A DNA stretch of 64,000 bases from Strix aluco (Eukaryota; Chordata; Aves; Strigiformes; Strigidae), in assembly GCF_031877795.1 (NCBI RefSeq), contig NC_133971.1, positions 91,404,704 through 91,468,703 of the forward strand. The letters run 5' to 3'. The notes beneath the pieces are model-generated. The model searched no databases, was not told where the DNA came from, and saw nothing but the letters and a program-made list of their open reading frames with translations. Of this stretch, positions 11,477-22,171 are shown in pieces. Every line of letters begins with the position of its first letter. Positions within the stretch are counted from its first letter, which is position 1. Made by a program: the position numbers and the translations under genes.

Positions 11477-14091
11477 CCTCTATGTAAAGATCAGAAGTGT
11501 GCTAGACAGCTGAGAAGCTAGAACACATAAGGAATTTATTTGATTTAAGCAATCAAAACAATTGTAAATGGTTATTTTTAATGATTTGTTTGTATTTTTG
11601 ATTCATATAAAGTTTTACCAGTGTTTTACCGGGGGTCTTGCAAGATACATTTTTTCTTTCACATCAACTTACAAATCACCCAGTAATTCATTATAGCATT
11701 AATTCATACCTTGAACCTAGAAGGACTTTTATACATATTTAACTTAATATGCTATTTATATAAAAATAACAGGCTTATGGCCTTCATTATAAAACATCTG
11801 CCTGTCTCATGCAGTCAAGGCTATGTACAGAGTGTTAGATACAAACGGGAAACTCATCTCAGGTTCACTGCAGGAACCAAAACAACTTTATGAATGCTGT
11901 AGTATTTTTAAAGCGAAAAGAACAAAGAGAAACAATTTTTTTTTTCAGATTGTCCACTTACATTGTACAAACTCCCTGACACACAGCAGAGTCCGAGGGA
12001 GGAGATGTTTTTAGAAAAGAAAAGTATTCTAGATCTAGAAGACAAAACCACAGGTAAGAAAACCTTTGATGTCAACCGTGATCCACAACGATTTATGCAC
12101 ACACATCCTACAAGGTGACCACTCATAGAAATGAGCCTTTTTTTTCTTGTGAAATTTATCCTGATGGGTCTTTTCAGAGTCTGAGGTCTCCAGGTAACCA
12201 GGTGTGATTTTTTTTCTCCAGTTATACGCAAGACAAGCCCCAAAATAACTTTGGGTCAATGAAAAACTTCCTTCAGTAGTTTTGAGGGTTTTTTATTACT
12301 ATTTTTTTAGACTCCCCCATGTTTTCAAAGTAAGTGAGCATTTGGTAAGTCCTTATCTTGATTGCTTCCCAGATTGAACTTCTCATTTTGAAATTATTTA
12401 AGTGGGGCTGCTTAAATACATTTGTATATGTATATGTATACTCTCGAGAAGAAAAGAAATGCAAGATAAAAAGAACAAAGGCTCACAAAACACTTTTTAT
12501 CCCAAACTTACTAAATATAAACAAAACACTATTTTCTAACAAAGGAAAATCAAAAGTGATTTTTTTCTTTTTTTCTTTTTTTAGTATTTTGGTTGGTCCA
12601 TAATTTGGTTTTTTGTGTTAATCCAATCAAGACAATTATTTCATAACCATGTGTTGGCTTATTCCAAGGAGGAATATGATGGCCAGTGAAGCTCTTCAAT
12701 GCACAGAGTTTACCTGCCAAAAGTTTTTGAAACCAAAATTCTTCACAGGAAGATGTCACTGACAGCTCTGCCAGGAAACGTTGAAAGTACTTCTTTTTGT
12801 TTCATTCGGATACAAAATGACAAAATGTAGCTCCAGTTGGGTGATTTAACTTAAACAAACAAGCCTCCCTTCCATATCAAAGTGCTGATTTGAAATGACA
12901 ATTCTGTTTGGTTTCAATCAGAAATGTCAACATTTTCAGTGTGACATTTCTTATTCAAAAGTTTTTGAGTTGTGTATTTGTTTGGGATGGAAGTGAGGTT
13001 GATCTGTTGGTCATCAATTTTTTGTGTGTGTGTTTTATTGATTTGTTTATTTATTTTCTCCTGTTGGTGGAAGAAGTGGGAGAAAAGCACCATGAGAGAA
13101 GGATGGGCACAGCCTGTTGCCTGTGCTCGGGCTCATCAGTTTGGGATTTGTAGGCATCACGGCAGAGGTCAGTCATGTGAAGAGATCCAAAGGGAAATAA
13201 ATAATGGATTAGTGTGCTTTTTATCTAGGAGCTTTCCCTAGGAAGCATGAGGAAACATGGTGGGGCTGAGGACACATACTAATCCGTGTAGTTGTGTCTG
13301 CTGAGGGTTGGTGAGGTCTATGCTGGCATCTCCCAGGCTGCACAAAGTTCTCCTACCCAGCTGGTGTTAGATCGGGACCTGTGCCCTAGATCTGTTGCTA
13401 CACATATAAGGGATCATGGACTATGAATAAGCCTCCATGGCCGGTGGGGTCAACCCAGGTAGTCCTTGCATCAGTTGAACCCTGAATTCAGGTCACTAGG
13501 GTGATGGCCTGCAGTTACCATTTGTCCCAGAGTAAAGGGAAGAAACTCACCGTACTTTGAGCCTGCTGTGACGCTCTGGGACAGGGATGCCTGTGGCACC
13601 AAGGGATCAAACATGCAGAGGTGCCCAGGGGGTTACTCCCTACTCCCCCCAGTGTTACCTTCACCTCTAAGTACACTTCCACAGCTCCATCCCACACACC
13701 TTCCCTATTCTGGGGGTTCTTCCTCATCACCTGTGTGATTATTCAGGCAAGCCAAGAATTTACTCCAGTGAGTAAAGGTCTGCCAAACTGGCAACCTGAA
13801 TGCCAGTGTCATCCAGACCACTGGCAGATCAAGGGTGGGAAACCAAAAGACTTGGATTTTGCACAGCTCCACTGGCCTGGAGCTGGATTTGTGCTGTATT
13901 TTGGGACTGTTACGGCTTTATACTGAAAGGGGGGGGGGGGATTTAATCCTTAAAATACGTGTTGGGAATCTTTTGCTGGTTGCCCCCAGCCCCAGAGAGG
14001 GGTTCCTCACCTCAGCTCTGAACAGCAGACGCTGGACCCCCAAAAATCTCCCTCGTAGGGGCTGCGCTGTAAAATGGATAAGGGGGGGCGT

Positions 14092-14108
14092 GGGGGGGGG
14101 GGGGGGGG
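14092..14108 (+). repeat. Poly(G)17 run
   Basis: Seventeen consecutive G, preceded by a G7 run. This is a potential G-quadruplex-forming site on the + strand at the upstream margin of the CpG island. Confidence 0.85.
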
Positions 14109-14261
14109 CATGGGAGAGGGAGAGGTTGGCGTGGGGTGAATACCACTAACCTGAGCCTCACCTTCTCTTTTTCTCCCCTGCCCCCATCACTGCTGCTGTT
14201 GTGTCAGGTAGTGGCACTGTTGAGTACATTAACCCAGGGCTGAGCACTGCAGCCACACCGA

Positions 14262-14313
14262 GTGTGTGTCTGTGTGTGTGTGTGTGTCTGTGTGTGTGTC
14301 TGTGTGTGTGTGT
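14262..14313. repeat. (TG)n microsatellite with TCTG interruptions
   Basis: GTGTGT runs broken at regular spacing by TCTG. Confidence 0.95.
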
Positions 14314-14495
14314 CCGCGCCTGATCATTACCATTTATTCCCCCCCTACACACCCCTCAAACCCCCCCTCCCCCCAGTGCTGCAGGGCTCCGGGAGCGAGC
14401 GAGAGAAACAGAGGAAAGAGACGGAGCCATCAGCCCCCCAGATCTGCTCTAACAAATCGCCGCCCCTTGCAGGGAGGGCGAGGGAGAGAAGGGGC

Positions 14496-14517
14496 GGGGG
14501 GGGGGGGGGGGGGGGGG
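14496..14517 (+). repeat. Poly(G)22 run
   Basis: Twenty-two consecutive G directly after GGGGC. It is likely to be length-variable and difficult for polymerases and base callers. Confidence 0.85.
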
Positions 14518-14948
14518 AAACAACCAGACCGAAAGACAAAATAAAAGACAGAGAAAGGAAAATCCAGCGGGGAGCAAAAAAGCAGCCCCCAGACGCCCCC
14601 TTCCCGAGACTGTACTCTGACCGAAGGCGCTGGGGAGGGGGGGGGGGGTGTGCCACTGGGTGTGTGTGAGCATCGATTCCGTGCCCGTTAGGAAAAGGGG
14701 GTGTTGGTGGGGTGGTGGGTGTCCCCCCCCCCCCCCCCCCGCCTCCCCTTTGCCCTCCCTCGGCGCGGCCCGGCGTGGGGCGGTGCGGGGCGGCGCGGCG
14801 GGGGGAGCGGGGCGGCCGCAGCCCCGCAGCCCGCCGGAGCTCCGGCACCAGCACGGGCCCGCTCCGGAGACGGGAGAGACGGAATAAAGGGAACAGCTTC
14901 CTCGCCGCCAAAGCAGCCCCTTTTCTCTCGTCGCGGGGTTTTTGCTCT

Positions 14949-14996
14949 TTCTTTTTTCTTTTTTTTCTTTTTTTTCTTTTTTTTTAAAAAAAAAAC
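14949..14996. repeat. T-rich tract switching to poly(A)
   Basis: Runs of T separated by single C are followed directly by a short run of A, making a small imperfect A/T palindrome inside the CpG island. Confidence 0.8.
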
Positions 14997-15218
14997 TCCT
15001 CGCCGGGAAAAGCAAAACCGAAAACGCTTTCTCCCTCCCCCCCCACCCTCGACCCCCTTCAAAAGGCCCCCAAACAACCAACAACAACAAACAGAAAGAA
15101 AAAAAAGCCCCCCTCAAAAAAAAAAAACCAAGAAGGAAAAGAAAAGAAAAAGCGAGAGAACCAGAGAGACAGAGACAAGCTCCATCGATTTCAAATCTAG
15201 GATTTTATCCAGTGCATT

Positions 15219-15353
15219 GATTTTTTTTTCTTCTTTTTATTTTTTTCCTCTCCCCTTTTTTTTTTTTCCTCCTTCCCCCCTTCCTCCTTTCTTTTACCCC
15301 CCCCCCCCTCCTTCTTCTCCTCCTTCCCACCCCCCTTTTCCTTTTCATTTTAT
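15219..15353. repeat. Oligopyrimidine tract (about 135 bases)
   Basis: Almost uninterrupted T and C, including a C14-type run near 15297. Such a polypurine/polypyrimidine stretch can adopt triplex (H-DNA) structure. It sits in the candidate leader or promoter region. Confidence 0.8.
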
Positions 15354-15460
15354 TTTGGATCCTGCTAAAATTAGCCGGGACTGCTCTGGGTGTTGCGTGT
15401 TAATTTGATTTACTCCGGGATTCCGGCTTCCAAGACGCCATTTTCCCCCCTTTCTCGCTC

Positions 15461-15528
15461 TATCTCGCTCTATTTATCTATCATTTATCTATCGAGCTAT
15501 CTATCCGTCTGTCTGTCCGTCCATCTCC
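15461..15528. repeat. Degenerate (TATC)/(TCTG) tetranucleotide array
   Basis: Interrupted CTATC/TTATC units grade into GTCTGTCCGTCC. Confidence 0.85.
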
Positions 15529-15618
15529 CTCTCCCCGGGTGCCTTCCCTCCTCCCCCCGCCCTCCTCCCTCTCCGCTCTGCGTGTGCTGCGCGGCCGTGC
15601 GCTCCCCTAATCTGACAG

Positions 15619-15699
15619 ATGAACACCGCCATGGGTTTGCCGCAACACAAGCAAAAGCACCTTTGGGGGCTGTGGCGAGGGATTGAAACCGGGATCTAA
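15619..15699 (+). CDS. Upstream open reading frame, 26 codons, two in-frame ATGs
   Basis: The first ATG is at 15619 and a second, in-frame ATG at 15631. The second sits in ACCGCCATGG, an essentially perfect Kozak context. The peptide begins MNTAMGLPQHKQKHLWG and stops at TAA 15697-15699. It does not resemble a domain I know. If this stretch is in the mature SETBP1 leader, the uORF would be translated efficiently and should reduce initiation at the main ATG in exon 2. It could equally be a chance ORF, since its inclusion in exon 1 is unproven. It cannot be a spliced in-frame N-terminal extension because it closes with its own stop. Confidence 0.4.
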   Translation: MNTAMGLPQHKQKHLWGLWRGIETGI

Positions 15700-16417
15700 A
15701 AGAGAAGAGACAAGAAGGGGGGAATCCGAGGGAGGAGGAGGAGGAGGAAGAAAGAAGAAGAAGAGGAAGCTGCTAAGAAGCCCCCACTGCCGTTTTGGGG
15801 ATATGGGTTAGTAAACGGGGGGAGGGGGGGGGGAGCAAGCAACAAAAAACCTGAGCCATCGAGGAAAGGTCTGTCTTGATGATCCGGATTGCAGGAGGGT
15901 CTTACCCCTCTCTCTTCCCCCCCCCCCCCCTTTTTTTTTCCCCTCTGCATGCAAAAGTTAATGTCGTCTCCTTTTTTTTTCGTGTTGTGACTTTGCAATG
16001 GCGCGGAAAGGGCTTTATTTATTGGGGGGGGGGGGGCGAAATATTTCTCCGCTGTGCAATGCCTGCGAGTCCTCCTCTCCCCCTCCGACCCCTTCCCTCC
16101 CCATGCTTTGTGGCTGGTAGGGGGGGTGTGTATGTGTGTTATGGGGGGGGGGGGGTGTGGGGTGTGTGTAAAACCGTGTTGCTGGAAAGGGGTTGAAATT
16201 TTTTTTAGGAGTTTGCTTAAATGTGTTTACCCCCCCCCCCCCGATGATCTCCCCCCCCCCCCCCCTTTTGGTAGCCTATATGTGTTTCCCCAACGGTGCC
16301 GGGGGTAGGTGGCAGCTATGTGTGTGCGCGTGGAAAGGAGGGGAGGGGGGACACCCCCCCCGCTTCGTAAATTGCAGGTTAAGTGGAGCTAGAGAGCAAC
16401 GTTGTAACCTTATGGGG

Positions 16418-16421
<4 letters not shown>

Positions 16422-16453
<32 letters not shown>

Positions 16454-16473
16454 TGTGAGTGTGTGTGCGTGTG
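16422..16473. repeat. (GT)n microsatellite
   Basis: About fifteen uninterrupted GT units, then GAGTGT-type variants. Confidence 0.95.
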
Positions 16474-16740
16474 CCCGGGGGTCCGCGGCGGTGCTGGGCA
16501 TGGGGAGGGTCGCGAAGGGGGGGCACACCGCTGCCCCGGGGCGACCGCCGCGGCCCCGCGCTTGTTTTGACATTGAAAAGGACACGCAGCCCCGAAAAGC
16601 GGCAATTTGCAGGAGGAAAGAAGGGGGGGGGGGGTATGGGGGAATGAAGCAGCGGGGGGAGTAATTAGCAATGCGGGACCCCCCCCCCCCGCCCCCCCCC
16701 CCTCCCCCCGTTCTCCTTGCTCGGTGGCGAAGTGAGGAGC

Positions 16741-16771
16741 GTTAATAATGGTTATTAATTAGCCAGTGATT
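16741..16771 (+). promoter_or_regulatory. AT-rich homeodomain-like motif cluster inside the CpG island
   Basis: GTTAATAATGGTTATTAATT is followed by AGCCAGTGATTGG. The block contains overlapping TAAT/ATTA cores, an imperfect HNF1-like palindrome and an inverted CCAAT box (ATTGG). It is the only AT-rich island in several hundred bases of extreme G/C homopolymer, which makes selection on it plausible but unproven. Confidence 0.35.
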
Positions 16772-16867
16772 GGGGACCCCGGTTGCCCCTCTGCACCCCC
16801 CCCTCCCCACCCCCCCGGGTGAAAGTGGAGTTCAGCTTTGGGCGTTTTGAATATCGCCGATATTATG

Positions 16868-16869
<2 letters not shown>

Positions 16870-16904
<35 letters not shown>
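16870..16904. repeat. (TG)n microsatellite
   Basis: About seventeen uninterrupted TG units. Confidence 0.95.
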
Positions 16905-16905
<1 letters not shown>

Positions 16906-17012
16906 TGGTTTTGGGGTGTGTGTGGGGTGGTGGTGTAAAACGCAGCCTGGAGCCGCGGGCGGCTATTGTCAACTCCAGCCCTGGCGCAAGGCTCCCTGCC
17001 CACCTCCGTGCA

Positions 17013-17202
17013 CGCTCACTCACACTCACACTCACACCCCTTCCTCGCCGGGTTTCCCCGCGAAAATCAGGTTTCCCCGCGAAATCAGGTCCCGTGTCGT
17101 GTCCCCGTACACCCCCCCCCCCCCCGCGCGGCGAGGCGGGGGCTCCCTCCCTCCCTTGTTTCCCGGTGTGTGAGTGTGAGCGTGAGTGTGAGTGTGAGTG
17201 TG
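17013..17202. repeat. Complementary CACTCA / TGAGTG repeat pair
   Basis: A CACTCA-type array at 17013-17037 is the reverse complement of a TGAGTG-type array at 17166-17202, with about 130 bases between them. A stem of about 21 bp is possible in single-stranded DNA or RNA. Confidence 0.8.
17052..17088. repeat. Tandem duplication, 19/18-bp unit
   Basis: GTTTCCCCGCGAAAATCAG is followed by the same unit lacking one A. It is CpG-containing and lies between the complementary CACTCA/TGAGTG arrays. Confidence 0.9.
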
Positions 17203-17557
17203 CATCACACCGGGCACCGGCGGTCCCCGGCGCTGCCTGACCCTGCCTGCGCGTATTTATGTGTCTAAAAAGGCAGTTGAGAGAAGGATTTCCGATTCGT
17301 TTCCGCTTCAAATAAACGACACTGATAATCTCGGGCTTGACGCCTGATGATGCTAAAAGGCCACTTCGCCGCCGGGAGCCGGACCCTGGGAGCGGCCGCC
17401 TGTTGGGGGGGGGGGCGGACACCCCTGACACCCCACACGCCCCCCCCGCGGCGGGCAGGTCCCCCATCCCGCGGTTTGCAAGGGGACACGCGTGGGGATT
17501 CCCCGCGGGGGAGGAGGATATGGATATGGGGGGGGGGGTGTGTGTGCATGGTATGGC

Positions 17558-17578
17558 GGGGGGGGGGGGGGGGGGGGG
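17558..17578 (+). repeat. Poly(G)21 run
   Basis: Twenty-one consecutive G, with several other G9-G10 runs within 150 bases. Confidence 0.85.
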
Positions 17579-17864
17579 CACTGGCCCACCCATCCCGGCG
17601 TCGTGGGGGTGTCGGTGCCCCCCGCCCCCGGGCTGGGGCTGAGGGCCGGGAGGGCGGCGAGCGGAGCTGGGCACTGGGAGGAGTCCGCCACAAGCGAATG
17701 CGGTCGGCGGGGAGGGATGGAGGGCGGGGGGATTGGGGGGAGCCGGGCAGGGCTTCTCCCCCCGCAAACCGAGGTGTTTCATTAGCCGCCGGGCCAAGCC
17801 GGGCCGGGTCGGGGGGGGAGGAGGGTAGGGGGGGGGACGACGAGGGGACCCGCCGTGCTGCCTT

Positions 17865-18175
17865 TATTTGTCCGTCTGTCAAACCGCAAAGGATGTGCGA
17901 GGCGAGCAAAGCGCTGAGCCTGCTAGTCCTCTGCTGTCAGGGAAAGTAATTTGATCCTTTTCGTATTGACAGGAGGATTTCAGGGGTAAAGGACTGCTGG
18001 CAAATCCAATCCCGCGTTGAACATTATGGACCCAAATGGGAACAATTATTGATCCGACAGCCCCTGCAGCCAGGACTAACTTGGTGCAGGCTACAGTAAT
18101 GATATAATCAGCCGGCTCACGTTAGGCAGTGATAGCACGAACCTGAGGAAACAAGTGTCTAGGACCTTTTATCGG
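17865..18175 (+). promoter_or_regulatory. Possible conserved element at the 3' edge of the CpG island
   Basis: After 3 kb of homopolymers and microsatellites, the sequence becomes abruptly complex and repeat-free, with balanced composition. It contains TATTTGT, TTGACAGG, CAATTATTGATCC and TGATATAATCAGCC motifs typical of homeodomain, MEIS/TGIF and GATA-like sites. Such texture is common in conserved enhancers beside developmental-gene promoters. No conservation was measured here. Confidence 0.3.
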
Positions 18176-18411
18176 GAGAAAGAATGCCTATCGGGGAAAA
18201 TGTGCAAGTGGCTGCTTCATGCACACCTTCCTGCGTTTCCCTGGCCTTGGCTGAGCTCACTCCCTTGGGTCAGAAGCTCCTTCCACTCAAAGGAGAAACT
18301 TTTTTCATCTCCATTTGGTTTTTAGCTGAAAGGAGAAAAACCCCTCCAAACAATGAAGTTGTACTTTAATCTCTGCTCTTAGCTCAGAAAGGTTATGTAA
18401 AAACAGGGGGG

Positions 18412-18514
18412 AAAAAAAAAAAAAAAAAAAAAAGCAGCAACACTCAGTGAATGGAGACTTCTCTTCCATCTCTTATTGGCTTTGGGTTGGTTTTGTTTTT
18501 TTTTTTTTTTTTTT
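18412..18514. repeat. Poly(A)22 and poly(T)19 in close opposition
   Basis: A 22-base A run at 18412-18433 and a 19-base T run at 18496-18514 flank 62 bases of ordinary sequence, so a hairpin is possible. Confidence 0.8.
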
Positions 18515-20432
18515 AAACTTCTCAGACTCAAAGTTTTAATTGAAACCAGAAATCTATTGAGAAGTAACTGAGCCAAGAAAACCTCTGTTTTCTCTGCAAC
18601 TAGGGATGGGGAATAAATAATTTTTTGCTGATGTTATTTCAAGTTGTTTGAGCTCTTTGGTTCCTGCCAAAAAGCCCAGCATAGATTATTAACACATTAT
18701 CATTTTAGGAGGATGCACTCTCTGAAATGTAATAAAATGGTGTGTTAGGTTTGTGCAGAGCCATAAACTATGCTAGTTGTTGGCAAACAAAAGAAACAGT
18801 GGCCATGATTTATTATTAATAATAATCATAACTGAGCTATTTAGCTTGACTTGATATTTACTGGGTTTCTCTACTGAGGTTGCTCAGTATCATTTCCAAT
18901 AATGTACTTTGATTAAGTTGGGAACTGTTCTTTTTTAATAACTGCTATTGCCATGTGCTTAATTAACTCAAGGCGTTGAATGCTTGAAAAGGTCCGACCA
19001 TCATTTTTTGTCTTCAGATGCTGCTTAATCTTCTCGTCTGGTCTGTTTTGACCCATCCTTTGAGCTCCTTTTCCCCATCTCTTTGGTGTAAGTGCCAGCT
19101 TACCAACAGGACTCTTGTTTTCCATTACAAGATTTGGCTAATCCCAGTTTCAGTGACTTTTTTTGCCCTCTCAGTAGGGCTCAACTGCTTACACATAATC
19201 TTTCCCTTCTGTTTTCTTTCCCCTTTGGACAACACCCTCCAGGACTGAAAAACTCTTGCCTTGTGCTCCGAGACTTGCAATTACACAGCAATTTTGACTC
19301 TTGACCTAACTAGTAGCAAGAAAGGCTATTGTCTAATGAACCACGTAAAAACTGTTCTGGGATCCAACAGATTGCTGTGATGGAAATGAAAGCTGTCCCA
19401 GTGAATTGATGACTGATTTGTTTAACCATATGCCTAGGCGGTTTTTCTTGCTCCCCGTTAACTACCCACCTCTGGGGTATCTGTGATCTGTGGGTCTGCA
19501 ATGATGTTGAAAGGCAACATTAATAACTGCCAAAATGTGCTCCATGATGCATGGCCCACAGTAGGGCCAACTGAATAGGGTTTAAGCCATGTTCATAAAA
19601 TTCAGCAGGTCATTTTTGCCTACCATAACATGTAGGCACAACGGGGTTTTGAGTGTGTAAGTGCCACATTTAAGCATGCATTTGATGATAAGGACAGCAA
19701 ATCTATGCATAAAAAAATAAAAAGTGGTCAAATGAAATCCACGGCAAAAATCTAGCCTCATTGCTGGGAAGTCCAGGCACTCTTTGGGCAGCAGCAATCC
19801 AAGGTTTAGAGCTAGTCCAAAGCCTAGCAAGAAAGGGGAGAGTCTGTGGGAGAACTTTAGCAGAGAAGGTTCCCAGTGTTTTGCTGCAGGGTTTGTGGTT
19901 TCTACTGGGACTGGTTTTGCTGCTATTATAGGTTCTGTTCTCGTTACTTTCTCTCTTTCCAACTTGATAAAAAATAAGAGTTTCCTTTCCCGTTATTACT
20001 GTTGAGGAACTAAAATGACTCATGTTTTTAGGAAATCGTCATCTTGATTAAAGATGGGCTTTAAAACCCCTCCACTCCAGGTTTTAGCCTGGGGGGAATG
20101 TTGGACCTGAAAACGATTTCCAAACTGTTGAGGTTGGGACTGTTTTGCCTTCTGATATCGGCATGAAATCAGGATGCAAGAATGCATTGTTAGCACAGTT
20201 GAGTCTGAGGTGTGCTCAAACCCTTAGAGACAGTTTATTTCTCCTTCTCCCAACGTGAGGGCTTCACTTGATGTGGCTTCAAAAGTTCACTGCGTCTTTG
20301 GACCTGTTTAGAGACCTGCTGGATGCTGAAAACCAGTGCAACTCCCCAACAGGCACCTGGATTCTGCATTCATGTTTAACTGGTTGTGTAGAGAGAAAAG
20401 AGAGGGGGATAAATACATGGGGAGGGGAAAAG

Positions 20433-20450
20433 AAAAAAAAAAAAAAAAAA
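20433..20450. repeat. Poly(A)18 run
   Basis: Homopolymer within an A/G-rich context. Confidence 0.85.
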
Positions 20451-22171
20451 GGAAGGCAAAATTGTTTCCTAAATTGAGTAAAAGCAGGCAGAGAATAATG
20501 CATCTTGTCTTTCAGAGCTGAGGAAATGTGTGAAGGAAGTAGGGTGTGGTAAATTCTGTTTATCAGCTCTTGAGAGGGAGCAGAGTTAGAGGCTATTTTG
20601 CCCTTTTGGAGTGGGATTTACTTTGCAGCACAGATCGTCCAAACACAATGATGAGCTTTTACTGTAAGTGGTGGAACAGCTGGGTATGATAAGCAATCTT
20701 CTGGCATTATTTAATTTAGGCTTTTGTTGTCTTTTATGAAACTGAAAATTTCGAGGAGATCTCAGGTTAGTTACCTCTCTCTCCAAAAGGCCAAATTGAA
20801 ACTCTGGGCCTCAAACACCCTGAGGATTGGGAAGATTTGTTCCAGGCTTGATTACGATCTTTATGGCTCTAGTTTACTTCCAAGTCTAGCTGGGGAGCTT
20901 GGCAAGGTCTCAGGCCTCTGTACCTCTATGATATTTGCCCGGCTGCTTGTCCACTGAACCTGTGTGCCATTGTCAGTGTGTGATGATGACCCTGTTGACT
21001 TTGGATATCAAGGGGAAAGTGATGAGGCTGAAGCAGAGGTGACAAAACAGGAAGGTGGCCAGAGAAGTACTCTGTGAATACGGTCACTGGTATGGCTCAC
21101 AGATCCCAGGGTCAGGTTTACTCTTGCTTATCAGTGGGACAGTGGTGGGGCTCGTGTACGTGTCCATCCAGCACAGGGCCCTTGCAGGGAAAAAAGGAGC
21201 TGTGCAGATGATAAGGATGAGCTTGAGTTGTCTTCCCTATGTAGGGCTGGTGAGTCTGAATCACTGTTTTGAAAGCAAGCTCAATGTGTGGAAAAAACAT
21301 GCAGGAGGAGACCGATTTCCATGCAAACACGAGGTCTGAAGGTGGTGGCAAGGCTCTGACCTGCCCTGGTGAATACCAGAGCACAGCATGGCCCAAGGCT
21401 CGGCTCTGCAGTGCATGATATATTGGGATGTAAATGTCTGGCAGAGTGGGGTGCTGGGGTTGTGGATAAATGCCATTGTGGGGTGACTTATTTAGCTTCT
21501 TACTGCCTCTGAAGGAGTGAATTCCTGTTCCTGTGAGGGTTGTTGTGCAGTCCTGGGCTGTTAAGGGCTCTATGAATGTGTCAGTGATGAGAGCAAAGTT
21601 TCCTCTAGTACGTAGTAGTACAGTATCTCCTGTAATAGTGCTTGGGAAAGCTGTTCAGAAGAATGTGTGGTAGGCAAGCATGGGGTAACCCAGGGCTCAC
21701 TTAAATACCTCAAAATTAGAGATGGGTTAAAGATCGGAAGCCTGAGGTTTTATGTTACTTTGAAATTTTTGTTAGCCTTAACCTTTAAAACTGAGAGATA
21801 TATATGTATACAATGAATCATTCTGTTTCTGTCGTGGTATTTTAGCAGATGGAGAAGTTGGTTTTGAGATGGAAGGAAGAAAATGATGATACTCAGACCA
21901 GAGGTCAAGCTGCAAGGCATTACAACCATGTCTTTCCTCAATATGAATCCACATATCCTGAATATCCTACTGATGAGATTTCTAAGACTTGGACACTGAC
22001 CTAACTTCCCCATGTGTTTCCAGACCCAGCGTATTCTAGAACAACACTGTGATCCATTCCTACCTCTCCCTGAGTCTTGCTAAATTTTTGGCTTTGGAGA
22101 ATGCAATGAGGTTTCCACTGAAACTCCTCTGAAATCCTATTAGTTTGCTGGACAAGGAAATCCTTCCTGTA

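Larger units (their letters stand above)
10251..14359. other. Non-genic sequence upstream of the CpG island
   Basis: Only short open frames and simple repeats are visible, apart from G-rich runs that begin at about 13928 and mark the approach to the island. The stretch 14142-14160 has no strong promoter element that I can identify. Confidence 0.6.
15150..15806 (+). other. SETBP1: Candidate untranslated SETBP1 exon 1 (3' part; boundaries uncertain)
   Basis: Between the homopolymer-rich parts of the island lies a less repetitive stretch holding a well-framed uORF at 15619-15699 and a purine-rich tail (15700-15780). It ends at a possible donor, ATGG|GTTAGT at 15806/15807. This donor is only moderate because it has T at +3. 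Alternatives further downstream are GGG|GTAGGT near 16306 and CAG|GTTAAG near 16378. The 5' boundary is arbitrary. The assignment is inference from position and composition, not from a recognised transcript. Confidence 0.35.
14360..17960 (+). promoter_or_regulatory. SETBP1: CpG island: probable SETBP1 promoter and first-exon region
   Basis: This 3.6-kb block is far richer in G+C and CpG than the roughly 40-45% GC DNA on both sides. The densest CpG patches are at about 14750-14890, 16480-16570, 17040-17130 and 17340-17800. It lies 14-18 kb upstream of the SETBP1 start-codon exon on the same strand, the expected place for the promoter of a broadly expressed developmental regulator. No convincing TATA box is visible, in keeping with a dispersed CpG-island promoter. 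The island is interrupted by long G and C homopolymers, TG/CA tracts and oligopyrimidine runs. The exact transcription start cannot be placed from sequence alone. Confidence 0.8.

Noticed and set aside
14449-15408. Long overlapping open frames (up to 235 codons) on both strands in the CpG island
   Set aside because: They consist of Pro/Gly/Arg or Phe/Lys homopolymers produced by G, C, T and A runs. This is a low-complexity artefact.
16832-17909. 321-codon and 214-codon minus-strand frames in the CpG island
   Set aside because: High-GC stop-poor sequence with Pro, His-Thr repeats from CA arrays. No domain and no expected exon structure.
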